Positions 10,268-20,272 of a DNA stretch of 64,000 nucleotides are shown piece by piece. The stretch is from Prorocentrum cordatum (Eukaryota; Sar; Dinophyceae; Prorocentrales; Prorocentraceae), in contig CAUYUJ010009779.1 of the NCBI GenBank assembly GCA_963575745.1, forward strand, positions 288,501 through 352,500, read 5' to 3'. Made by a program: the position numbers and the translations under genes. Numbering within the stretch: the first letter of the stretch is position 1; every line of letters begins with the position of its first letter. The notes under the pieces were generated by a model. It saw only the letters and a program-made list of their open reading frames with translations, did not search any database and was not told where the DNA came from.

Positions 10268-11242
10268 TCACAGATCCTCGTCTATGGTGCCCATTCGTTT
10301 GCTCTTCCAGGCCGTCATGAAGGATTTGACTGCCTCTTCTACGGTTTTCCCTTCTCCCTCGTACTGCAGTCCTTCCCCTCCCTCCTTCTTCCAAGCTACC
10401 CTCTTTCCCTTCAACTCCACCACCCTCTCCTTCCACTTAATCTTCATGTCCTCCAGCTTGTATCCTTGACCCTCATTGTGCAACAAACTCTTGACCTTCC
10501 CCATCTCCTTGTCGATGGTACGCTTCGCCAGTGTATCGTTGCTCTTAAAACGCATGTCTGAGCCATTATCCCATTTGGTCGTCGTATTGGAAGCTTTTTT
10601 GAGGAAGCCGATCTTTGCTGCGATCGACTTGAACTGTATGACGCCAATCTTGGAAGGGTCAGTGTAAACGAAGATGTCGGTGTGCTTGCTTCCTGCTCCC
10701 AAATCAACAACACGCTTCGTGACTTGTTCGATAATGTCCTCCTCGTCCTGGGCCTCCTGCAAGCCGGCAGCAATGACTTGCAGCTCCCGGATGCCCTTTT
10801 CGATCGTCTGCAGGTTGTCGGTGGCTGGGATGGTGTCGGACCGATTCTGAACCGTAGTGCGAAGCTCCCTCAGGTCGCGTTCGAATTTGGTGATATGATC
10901 CTTGACCCCTTTCACCTCCGACTGGACCTTCTTACACTCCGCCATGGCCATCCCTGCGGTATCGCTGGCGATCTCGACGGTCTGCTGAATGCTGGCCATC
11001 TTCTCCTCCGTCTCCTTCTTAATGCATTTCATGTCCTTCCTCATGCCTTTCATCATGCCCATCATCGCCTTCATCATGCCTTTCATGTCCATCTCTCCTT
11101 CCTCTCCTCCACTTCCCATGCCCAATTCCGCATCGTCGTCGTCGGCGTTCAACGTCTTCGCCAACTTCTTATCAGGAGCCTCCGGGTTACTTCCCTGAGG
11201 CTTCAACTTACGACTGCCTCCTCCCGTGCTTGCCGTTGCCAT
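10268..11242 (-). CDS. LINE ORF1: coiled-coil RNA-binding-type protein
   Basis: 324 aa from ATG 11242; an upstream TTG in frame is not needed. After a low-complexity N terminus (TASTGGGSRKL, an acidic DDDD stretch) comes a methionine- and lysine-rich segment (MKGMMKAMMGMMKGMRKDMK), then heptad-like helices to about residue 175 that should form a coiled coil. The last third is basic and ends KSFMTAWKSKRMG. Architecture and position before ORF2 match LINE ORF1 proteins, which multimerise and bind element RNA; no zinc knuckle is visible. Its TGA stop is in frame with ORF2, so readthrough or reinitiation could couple the two. The assignment rests on context and coiled coil, not on a recognised domain. 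Confidence 0.75.
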   Translation of the reverse strand: MATASTGGGSRKLKPQGSNPEAPDKKLAKTLNADDDDAELGMGSGGEEGEMDMKGMMKAMMGMMKGMRKDMKCIKKETEEKMASIQQTVEIASDTAGMAMAECKKVQSEVKGVKDHITKFERDLRELRTTVQNRSDTIPATDNLQTIEKGIRELQVIAAGLQEAQDEEDIIEQVTKRVVDLGAGSKHTDIFVYTDPSKIGVIQFKSIAAKIGFLKKASNTTTKWDNGSDMRFKSNDTLAKRTIDKEMGKVKSLLHNEGQGYKLEDMKIKWKERVVELKGKRVAWKKEGGEGLQYEGEGKTVEEAVKSFMTAWKSKRMGTIDEDL

Positions 11243-11340
11243 GGTGTGCAAACGGGGACGGATCGGTGCAGGCTTGAACCACCTTGCAGGCTTGAACCAC
11301 CTTGCAGGCTAGAGGGACAGGCCCGACGTAACACTGCTCC

Positions 11341-11446
11341 CTGGCCAGGCCCATCCTGAACCCAGGAGTTGTATGTACGCCCTCCTGGCCAGGCCAGGAG
11401 GGCGTGTCGTACACACCGCTGCTGGGTTCAGGATGGGCCTGGCCAG
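11341..11446. repeat. 106-bp palindrome (foldback element)
   Basis: A perfect 25-bp outer inverted repeat (11341-11365 and 11422-11446, starting CTGGCCAGGCCCATCCTG) encloses a perfect 13-bp inner one (11378-11390 and 11392-11404) with a one-base centre. Partial relatives occur at about 21325-21395 and 1885-1905. A 20-bp M1-like end (GAGGGACAGGCCCGACGTAA) lies at 11312-11331. Confidence 0.85.
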
Positions 11447-11501
11447 ATATCAGTGTATACGTACAAGTCTCGTCCGTCGCCCAATCGGCTGGTGGAACGA
11501 G

Positions 11502-11652
11502 GGCGCTTAACTTCGCGCTCCGCGCTGCGCGAATGAACCTCGCGCTCTCGCGCCGCCCCCCAAGGGAGAAAAGGAGGATGTGGAGGAATCGGAGCCGCAC
11601 CGCGAAGCGCGAACAACTTCGCGCTCTCGAAGGCGCCCTCGAAGAAACCACC
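11502..11652. mobile_element. Family E inverted-repeat element
   Basis: GAGGGCGCTTAACTTCGCG to CTCGAAGGCGCCCTC are inverted ends. The interior AAGGAGGATGTGGAGGAATC with GCGAAGCGCGAAC matches the nested copy at 1320-1476. Confidence 0.75.
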
Positions 11653-11659
11653 CTGGGGT

Positions 11660-12225
11660 CGCCAAGCTGTGTGGTGACGGAGCGCACGGTGACCTCGGAA
11701 GCCCAAGAGGCCTCACTGCACGGTCCGTCCTCGGACAGCCCGAGGACGGCCTCGAGGCCTGGGGCGCCCCAGTCGCCCGAGGCGTCCTCGGAGAAGGACC
11801 CGAGTCTTATGCTGCTCCCATCCTACTTAAGGACCGCATCCCAGAAATAACTTCGAGCACCCAGAAAAGTATCAAAAGAGTATCGAAACAGTGTCGAAAC
11901 AGTGTCGGGCGAGTGCCTCCCAGGGCCCGACACGTGAAAACCCTTGAGTTTCGGTACTTTTTTGGGCCGCTCGAAATTATTCCTGGTGGTCAAGGCTCAA
12001 ACAGGTTGGAGCATCATAACCCGAGTCCCAAAGCCGTGCGATAACCCCAGAACCCCACTGGCTCACCGAACGCTGAGCGTGGTCACGGCGCAACTTGGAG
12101 GCCTCCGGAAGCTCTGCCGGGATGCGTTCTGCCCAGGTCGGGGAGTACCAGCCGTAGCCACGGGGGCTCCCCCAGGACGGCAGCGGTGTCGAGATCCGTT
12201 CCTCCCATGATCGGCTACCCTCGCT
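11660..12225. other. Unassigned GC-rich spacer
   Basis: Contains CTCGGAAGCC/GGCCTCGAGG-type degenerate words and short AGTATCGAAACAGTGTCG repeats near 11875-11910. No gene or larger repeat recognised. Confidence 0.5.
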
Positions 12226-12610
12226 GGCCCTCCCCCTTCTCCTCCTTCTCCTCATCCTCTTCCTCCTCCTCCTCCTCCTCCTCCTCCTCCTCCTCCTCCT
12301 CCTTCACCTCCTCCTCCTCCTCTTCCTCCCCTTCCTCCTCCTCCTCCTCCTTCTCCCCCTCCTCCTCCTCGAAAGAGAGAGCGGTCACTTCTGGAGGGGC
12401 AATTTCGGGGCGTCTCGGAAGCTTCTGTCTGCTGTCTGCCTCTCGCTCTCTCTCCCTCTCTCTCTTTTTCTTTCTCTGTCTTGTCTTTCCCTTTGAAGGC
12501 TTCCTATATTCACTGTCTGTTTTTCTGTCTCGTCTTTCACTCTCGAGGTCTCTCCCTCTTTCGCTTTCTGTCTCTTTCTCTTTCTATGTCTCTCGCTTCT
12601 CAACTCCGAA
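12226..12610. repeat. TCC microsatellite followed by CT-rich tract
   Basis: CTCCTC triplets (12230-12370) pass into imperfect CTCTCT and TTTCTCT (12420-12610). CACACA runs follow at about 12640-12740. Confidence 0.9.
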
Positions 12611-12839
12611 GGGGTCCCCCAAAAACAAATCGACCTCCCCCACACACCCACACACACATACACACACAACAGTCATGAACAAACAACGGCGGCAGTTGTT
12701 TGAGGGGAAGGGGAACCAAACACACGCACACACAACACAAACATCTGCCCTGGATCCAATGTTCATTTTTTTGTTCGGGGAATGGAGAAATTGATTTGTG
12801 TTCTGTCTCTCTGACGGGTAGGTCCGTCTGGTCCGTCCT

Positions 12840-13640
12840 CCTGAACACTAAGTGTTGCATTTTTCTGAAGTCCAAAAACGGGAACAACACATTATAAAGC
12901 ACATACAGACGTTCCCAAACATTGTGTTTGCAAGGTTTGCTTTGAGATCTAAGAACAACAGACATGTTACATCACTGCGTTTTCGGCTGTCAAGCCTCCC
13001 AAGCGTTGTTCAATACAACGTTTGAAATATCACAAAACCCGTAGCATTGTAAAACACACTGCTTTGAATTGTCCGACGCCCACCACAATGCGCTGTGCCG
13101 TGCGTTCTGATCTACAAACGCAAAAACAATGCACAGCACGACGTTGTCAGCAGGCAGATGTCCCAACACACTGTGTTTTAGTTTGTTTTGTTTCTGACAT
13201 CCGAGAACAACAAACATGGTACATCACAACGCTTTTGGCTGTCAAGCCTCCCAAACATTATTAAGCAACATGGTTGCCATATATCAAGAAAACCAGAATA
13301 TAAAAAAACACAATGTTTTCAATAGCCAGACACCCAAAACACTGCGTTGTGTACTGTGATCTGATCTCCGACGCCAGAGAACAACATTGTGAGTCACAGC
13401 GCTTTGGGCTGTTAAACCTCCAAAGCAATGTTTAATTCAACGTCCTGTAAAATCGGACAGACAGGAGCACTGTACAGTAACATGCTTTGAATTGCCACAC
13501 GTCCACAAACACTGCATTATACCATGTTTTTGATCGCCGAAATCACAAGCATTGCAACACCAAACGTTCTCAACAATCCGACCTTCGAGGCATTGTGCTT
13601 TGCAGAGTTTTTTCAACCATCAACATTGTAGAGGAAAGCG
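12840..13640 (+). repeat. AT-richer island of degenerate ~175-250 bp tandem repeats
   Basis: GAACAACA..CATG.TACATCAC followed by TTT.GGCTGTCAAGCCTCC recurs at about 12953, 13203 and 13378. The linked block GCTTTGAATTG(T)CC...ACGCCCAC recurs at about 13065, 13315 and 13485. Unit length varies. The low GC contrasts sharply with the flanks, and the many stops in all frames argue against coding. Confidence 0.75.
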
Positions 13641-14086
13641 TTTTCAATCGTCGTCCTCCTCCTCCCCCTCCTCCTCTTACTCCTCCTTCCTGAGGGGAAG
13701 GGAAGGGAAGGGGCTGCATCTTCTTCCTCCTTCCTGAAGGAAAGGGAAGGAAAGGAACCTCCTCTTCCTCCCTCCTCTTCCTTCACCTCCTTCGGGAATA
13801 GGGGAACAAACCTCCTCTTCCTCCTGCCAGAAGGCCGGGGGAAGGAACCACTTCGTCTTCCTCCTCCTCTCTGGGGGAAAAAGATAGGAAAGGAACTCAT
13901 CCTCCCCATCACCATCATCCTCCATTTTCCGAAGGCAAAGGGAAGGGAAGGAACCCCATACTCCTTCGCAAGGGAAGAGGAATGGAATACACCTCCACCC
14001 CCTTTTCAGGGAAAGGGACGGGAAGGAACCTCCTCCACCTCTTCCTCCCCATCATCACCATCATCCGCATCAGCACCACCACCACC

Positions 14087-14138
<52 letters not shown>

Positions 14139-14211
14139 CCATCATCATCACCACCACCACCACCATCACCATCACCATCACCATCACCATCACCATCACC
14201 ATCACCATCAC

Positions 14212-14255
<44 letters not shown>

Positions 14256-15180
14256 GCATCATCATCATCATCATCTGCTTCCCCCTCCTCCTTTTCCTCC
14301 TCCTCCTCCTCCTCCTCGTCCTCCTCCTCCTCCTCGTCCTCCCCCTCCTCCACCTCCTCCTCCCCCTCCCCTTCCAGCTCCCCCCTACTCAAGGGGGAGG
14401 GAGAGGAATGAACCGCCTCCTCTCTCTCTCGTCCTCCTTCGTGAAGGGACGGAAAGGAATCTCGTCCTCCTTCGTGAGGGAAAGGGAGGGGAGTGAACCC
14501 TCTCCTCTTCTTCCTGAGGGGAAGGGGGGGAATCTCGTCCTCCTCCTCCTCCTCCTCCTCCTGTTCCTCCTTCTCGCTCCTACGGGAAAGGGGAGGGAAG
14601 GAACCTCCTCCTCCTCCTCCTCCTCCTCCCTTTCCTCGTTCCTGAGGGGTGGAGTAGGGAAGAAACCTCCTCCTCCTCCTTTTCCTCCTCATCCACGCCC
14701 TCCTGACCGAAAGGGAAGGACAGCAACTTCATCCTACTCCTCCTGCTTTTTGAAAGGGAAGAAGGGAATAAACCTCCTCCTCATCCTTCAGGGAAGGGAA
14801 GGGAAGGAACCTCTACCTCCTCCACCTCCTCCTCCTCCTCCTCCTCCTCCTCCTCCCCCCTCCCCCTCCTCATTGTCATCATCCTCTTCCTTCTCCTCCT
14901 CCTCCGCCTCCTCCTGCTCTCCTCCGCCTCCTCCTCCCTCCTCCCTCCTCCTCCTCCTCCTCCTCCTCCTCCTCCTCCTCCTTCTCCTCCTTCCCCCTAC
15001 AAAGTGGAAGGCAAGGGAATGAACCTCCTCCCCCTTCTCCTTTATGGGGGGGAGAGAAGGGATTTCCTCTCCCTCCATCCTGAGGGGAAGGGGAGGGACG
15101 GAACCTCCTCTTCCTGCCTAAGGGGGGAATAGAAGAATTTAGAATCCTCCTCCTCTTCCTGAGAAACATGGAGAGCCTCA
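13640..15180. repeat. TCC/ATC array with recurrent GGGAAGGGAAGGAACC interruptions
   Basis: TCC triplets, and at 14040-14275 ATC/CAC/CCATCA triplets, are punctuated about twenty times by a purine-rich cassette of the form CTTCCTGAGGGGAAGGGGAG then GGAAGGAACCTCCTC. This makes a higher-order repeat rather than a simple microsatellite. Poly-Asp, -Thr, -Met and -Ser frames are artefacts. Confidence 0.85.
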
Positions 15181-15229
15181 TCTCCTCCTCCATCCGGAGA
15201 AAAAGGAGAGAGACGGAATCTCCATCTCC

Positions 15230-17370
15230 GCATATGTTCGTGACATTCTACATGGTTGTCGCCCTCGACGCTTTCGTGGCGCTTAACAGGAACATCCATC
15301 TCGGGGTGTATGTCGATGACGATGTTGTTACTGCCGAGGATCTCATTGGCACCTGCAGCACAGAACTCAATGTCGATCTAACGGAGAACAAGGCAATGGT
15401 TTTTGGCTCGTGTCCTCAAGTGGTGCACGACGTCGATCGCCAATTGCAGAAACTGGGCGTGAAATCGCGTGCCGATACTTCCACGATGGCACTCGGCACG
15501 GATGCGCAAGAATTTCAAGGACATAAAAAGCCGGATTGCTTATTTGCGGGCTTTGCGTCGTCGTCTCACCGTGGGGAAATCTAAATCGCATAAGATCTAC
15601 ATCTCCAGAGTCCGGCCGGCAACCACGTTTGGCAACATGATCTCTGGCCTCACATCCCCTGAACGACTCACCCTACGACATGCCTTGATACCGTGCAGTG
15701 GCGGTTCTTCGGACGGGAGGATGACATTATATGGCGATCCTGCGTGGCAGACCTCGGTGGCGCCCATCCTGCAGTATGCAAAGGCTTTGTAGCGGTCCCT
15801 GGTGGAGCCTGGCACCACGGTACTCTCTTGGAGATTCCTGCAGAGAGCGCGGGACGCTGTCATCGACCAGTTCCCAATCTTGGAGCAGGCTCAATGGAAT
15901 CGTACTGCGGGCCCCATAAACCGAACTATGTTGTGTCTGGCACGTTTGGGCTGGTCTTGAACGAATTTCAAGACGTTCATGGATGACATGCATGTCGAGA
16001 TTGACTTCTTCTACACGTCGCCCGCCATGCTTGCCAAGCTTTTGCACGCCAGAGTAATGCGACAACATGGCCGTCATGTTGCGAGCTCTCTAGCTAGAGG
16101 GGCGGGCCGTGAAGTCTCTGCTGATGTAGTTGCCAAGTGCATCCGCTCCAAAAGATTTAATCCTCTCCAAAAGCATCTACTGACGCTTTCTTTTCAGGGG
16201 GTGGTGGACGGAGGACCGCCTGGTCGAGTATAATGTCGAGTCCACGGGCATGTGCCCATCGTGTGGTCAACCTGACTCCGTGCACCACCGTCTCTGGCAC
16301 TGCGCGGCGTGTGAATCCCAGCGCACCGAGTCCGTGCCCGACGAAATCATACACGCGGCACGCTCGGATCCCTCTGACCTGCTTAAGGTCTACGCTCGTC
16401 GTTTTCCAACTGGACGATGAAGAGTTTCCGCCCGCCTCGGATGCATTATGGCCGGATTTTCAAGATATCCAGGGGTCTCTTCTGTTTCGGGGGAGGTTTT
16501 CCAAGAGCTCAAGGCCGTTTGTGATGTATGCGTAGATGGCAATGCCATGCGATTCGAATTTCACAAGCTCGACCGCGCGGCTTATGCTGCCGTCTTCCTC
16601 GAGCCTTCGGACGCGTACCAAATCAAATACAAGCTCCAAGGGGTAGCTTGGGATAGCCTTCCCCAAACCGCCGCGAAGCACCTCGTTCTCGCTGTCCTCT
16701 CTCTTGTCCAGGCCCATGCGACCATGTTCTGATTATTTAGGTGCGAATCGTTTGCGCAACAAGCCGCCCTTGGCGCAGCTTGCGCACACTCAGAATTTCG
16801 CTGGGCTTCGTCAAGGTGCACATGAGGGCCATGGACATGAGCACGTTGGTCAGGTGATGCACACGCCCGCGCATAGATCGGATGAGTTAATTGAGACTCT
16901 GACGCCGAAGGACCAGGGGATCGCTCTGGGCAAGAATGACGTCGATCTTCTTGCTGCAGACGCCCTCAGGCTTCATCCCCACGGCTCCCCATCGAGCGGC
17001 GAGCGCAGGGGCCTGATGGCCAAGAGGTTGCGGGCTGTTGCCAATCTGGTGGCCAATGTGCTGCCACTGTTCCCTCTCCCTACTTTCAAGCTCAGTAATA
17101 CGCCGAGCACCACCCATGCGGCGTCGTGGCATGTGTGGCCTCCGGTGGGCGAGGGCAAGATGAGGTGTGCTCAGTGTCTTCGGTTGGCCAAGGCTGGTCC
17201 AGACCTGGCTTTGATGCAGTGCCCTGGTCCTCCTCCTGTCCTCTGTCAGCTGTGTGGCAGCGCGAGTGTCCACCATCACAGCCTGCAGACCGCGTGGACA
17301 AAGCGCTCGCGCCTGCCAATATATTGCGTGCTGTGTGGCGCTCTTGCGGAATAACGCATAGGACCTTTAC
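15230..17370 (+). pseudogene. Decayed LINE: reverse-transcriptase end, CCHC knuckle and RNase H
   Basis: Pieces of one polyprotein follow in order across several frames. They are a YVDD catalytic block (HLGVYVDDDVVTAEDL, near 15300); a thumb-like region (KNFKDIKSRIAYLRALRRRL, then GDPAWQTSVAPILQYAKAL); a CCHC knuckle at 16253-16303 (MCPSCGQPDSVHHRLWHC); an RNase H-like stretch (GVAWDSLPQTAAKH, then DQGIALGKNDVDLLAADAL); and a C-terminal cysteine cluster (GKMRCAQC). Damage includes a frameshift near 15510, TAG at 15790-15792 and TGA at 15958-15960 (each where TGG would fit), and another shift in the G run at about 16195. RNase H and the knuckle make this a different lineage from the LINE at 7-11 kb. 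The 5' half is absent, abutting the TCC array. Confidence 0.8.
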
Positions 17371-17689
17371 TGGTCAAGCGATGTGAGCGCGCAATCTCGG
17401 CCAGGAAGGCCTACGTATCATACTCGGCGGCCCCAATCTGGGCAGCATCCGCGGCACCGCAGGTGCCATGAGAAAGCGGCCCTTGCGCCGGAGGCGGACC
17501 TGCGCTTGAAAAAGGGGGCGATGGGTGTGTGGTCAAGTTGGGGGTGGGACCTCGTCACACAATTATTCCGCATGGTTTATAAGCACCCCTGGGATGGACA
17601 CCCTCTGGACCCGTCTGCAGGCTCGCGAAGCCCACGCTGGACTGCGCGATTGGCCTCGTTCGTTTTTGCCGGTGCCGTTTCATCTGTTT
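17371..17689. other. Possible 3' flank of the decayed LINE
   Basis: No gene recognised. It may contain the untranslated end of the decayed element, but no boundary is visible. Confidence 0.4.
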
Positions 17690-18220
17690 GTCCTCCTCTC
17701 CCTGCTCCTCCTCCTCCTCCTACTCCTCCTCCTCCTCCTCCTCCCCCTCCTCCTCCCCCTCCTCCTCTCACTCCTCCCCCTGCTCCTCCTCCCCCTCCCC
17801 CTCCCCCTCCTCCTCCTCCTCCTCTCCTCCTCCTCCTCCTCCTCCTCCTCCTCCTCCTCCTCCTCCTCCTCCTCCTCCTCCTCCTCCTCCTCCTCCCCCT
17901 CCCAGACCCCTCCTCCTCCCCCTGGAGGCCGCTGGGAGCTCTCGGAGGCCTCGCCGAGGCCTTCGGAGGCAGGCCGCGAGCGCGCGCGCCACCGGGCCCG
18001 CCCCCCCCCATCCTCCAGCGCGCGCACGGGGTCCCGGCTCTCGCCGGGGGGGCCGCCCGCAGGCGCGGCCTCGGGGCGGGCCCGAGGAGGAGGAGGAGGG
18101 GGAGGAGGAGGAGGAGGAGGAGGAGGAGGAGGAGGAGGAGGAGGAGGAGGAGGAGGGCGAGGGATGAGGAGGAGGAGGAGGAGGAGGAGGAGGAGGAGGA
18201 GGAGGAGGAGAAGCGCTCTG
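17690..18220. repeat. TCC array and GGA array in inverted orientation
   Basis: TCC triplets (17690-17905) and GGA triplets (18085-18215) flank about 180 bp of GC-rich DNA. The two arrays are complementary and could pair as a large hairpin. Confidence 0.9.
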
Positions 18221-18370
18221 ATGCCATCGCAGACTGGTGCAGCGTGCGCCGGCACGAGGCCGAGCGCACTCCTGAAGAGGATCTGCCCGACCCCATTCGG
18301 GCCAACACTGAAGGTCACTCTGGCCAAGTTGGCCAAGGTTCACTCTTACGTGTAGCCGACCATTGTTGAG

Positions 18371-18601
18371 CAGGGACCGACTGTCCCGGCATTCCTATGG
18401 TCGTACCACGAAATGTTCTCAGAACCCGAAAATGTTCTCAGAACAGAAAACAAAGTGTTCTTAGAACAGAAACCCGATGTGTTGAAACGAGACAGTCCCA
18501 GCCAGAAATGTTCCAAGAACATTTCGTGGGAACCACAAAAAGTTCGTAGAACATTGATTGGTGGGGCTATAGGCGAGCCGGGACGCTTCGCCACTGCTTG
18601 A
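18371..18601 (+). repeat. Dispersed family A, copy 1
   Basis: Starts GCAGGGACCGACTGTCCCGG, holds several TGTTCTTAGAACA-type palindromes and ends CCGGGACGCTTCGCCACTGC then TTGA. About 230 bp. Copies also lie at 20273-20712 (interrupted), 22098-22325 and 44945-45173, all in this orientation. Confidence 0.9.
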
Positions 18602-18689
18602 CATTGAGAGGCCACATGCGAGCCCCACCCACCCCACCACCCTACGAAACTGAGAGGGGTGGTGGTGGGCTAGGGGACACTCGAAAGAA

Positions 18690-18850
18690 TCAGATCATTG
18701 AACTGCACGTGTCTTGAACATGTGTAATACATGTTCTAATAACGTTTCAAACATTTTTTAGCATATTCAAAATATGTTTGAAAGATCTTCTAGACATCTG
18801 GAAAATGTTTGGCAACATGCTTCCTCTCGATGAATCACCTTCCAGAAAGC
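18690..18850 (+). repeat. Dispersed family C, copy 1
   Basis: AT-rich sequence with repeated ACATGTTT/AAACATGT words ending TTTGGCAACATGCTTCCTCT. Related copies at 20840-20990 and 48040-48175 also follow family A or B sequence, so A, B and C travel as a composite. Confidence 0.75.
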
Positions 18851-19491
18851 TAGGGTTCGCATGTGGCCTCCTAGAGGAAGAACCTCCTCCCGACCCGGAC
18901 TGGCCCGTGCCGCCAGACCGTACCCGGTTGCACTGCCCCGCTCCGGGAGGCCCTGCGGGAGGCCACACAGGAGACCGTGCGGGAGGGAAGACGAAAATCC
19001 GTGCAGCAGACTGGAGACCAGACAGGGTAGCATATATGGAAGAGCACGGGCCACCGACTTCAGATCTGTCGCGGAGGACCTCACACCCGGCCTTAGAAGA
19101 GAAACCTGGGACCCGTACACACAAGAACATGTTCAGGGGATGTGGGTTTCCACATTTGCGTCGCGGTGGATTCCTGTATGTATGGTCGCCTTCCCACCTC
19201 GGCAGTGCCGAGAGTGCCTCTGGTCGGCATCGATCGGATCTCCGAGCCGCCCCAGACTGAGACCAAGCGGTCCGATTGGTCCGATTGGCCCGATTCCCTG
19301 CCCCAAAACCCAATGCCGCTCCAAGGCGGTCGGATCCCTCGTCCAGAGAGGCCGGAAGGCGGCCAAGGCCAGCACAGGCTGCCCCAAGACGGCCCAAAGC
19401 AAGCCGGCGAGCCCAGGACGGCTCCGCCGCGGCCCCAGCCCGCCCCCCGCAGGGGCACCTCCAAAGGCATCGCCACAAGCATGCAGAGCCC
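18851..19491. other. Unassigned sequence
   Basis: No recognisable gene. Short CCGATTGG repeats occur near 19270-19300. Confidence 0.5.
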
Positions 19492-19618
19492 TGGCCATCG
19501 CTCGGACGTCCATTTCCTGTGCTTTTTCGGTTTCGTGCGTGGTTTTTTCGCCAAATGATCAAGGATGCTCCTCGATGGTCCTCGCCGAAGGAAAAATGCA
19601 CACGTCCGAGCGATGCCA
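19492..19618. mobile_element. Family M2 inverted-repeat element, copy 3
   Basis: TGGCCATCGCTCGGACGTCC to CACGTCCGAGCGATGCCA. Flanks AGAGCCC and AGAGCCA support a target-site duplication of six or more bases. Confidence 0.88.
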
Positions 19619-20272
19619 AGAGCCACGGCCGCGCCACGAAGCAGCGCTGCTGCGCAGTTTCCCCGAGAGCGTCGGCGGACGTGCGCTGACGTACATACAG
19701 CTGGGCATTGCAACTGCTGGATAAGCGAACATTCCGAGACCGAAATGGCAGCAGTTCAATAATATCGGGACTTCCTGTTGGCACCCGCCCTCTACCAGGA
19801 AAGACGCATGAGCCAGGAAGGCCGACAACTATCACCTGCGGCCCCCCCCGACGATGCGAGCCCAGGGGCCTCCTGGCAAGCCGCGGCGGCGCCTGCGATG
19901 ACCCCGAGCACCTCCGCGTAGTCGCGGCCCTCGCGACGCGCACAAAAATGCAGCGGGCGCACCGTACACGCTAACCATCGCAGCCACTAAAGGCGCCACT
20001 GGGGCCCAAGGTCGCCAGGCGCACAGCCACCATCAAGCTCCGAGCTCGGAAAGATGAATCGCTACGCACACTGAACACGTTTTCTCACTTGCAGGGGTCA
20101 GAAGGCGTATGAGATGATTGGCTGCAACCCCCCTCCCCCCCATCCCCCCTCATCAACAATCAACGATCTCGTTTTCAAAGATGAAGCCACCAGGACTCGC
20201 CAACCTCCCTTGTACCCCGGAGAATACCACATTATGAAACACGGCCCTGGGTAACCCAAGACTTGGGCAGGG

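Larger units (their letters stand above)
6990..11310 (-). mobile_element. Non-LTR retrotransposon (LINE), nearly full length
   Basis: One minus-strand unit holds a coiled-coil ORF1, an endonuclease plus reverse-transcriptase ORF2, and a C-terminal tail, all in one reading frame from 11242 to 7076 broken only by TGA (10268-10270) and TAA (7481-7483). Past 7076 a sister frame carries on a plausible tail (DEQWSALEDGFLDVPM), so at least one frameshift is likely near 7085. The 5' side contains an 18-bp sequence repeated about twice (11268-11308). The extreme ends are not defined because no target-site duplication was found. Confidence 0.9.
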
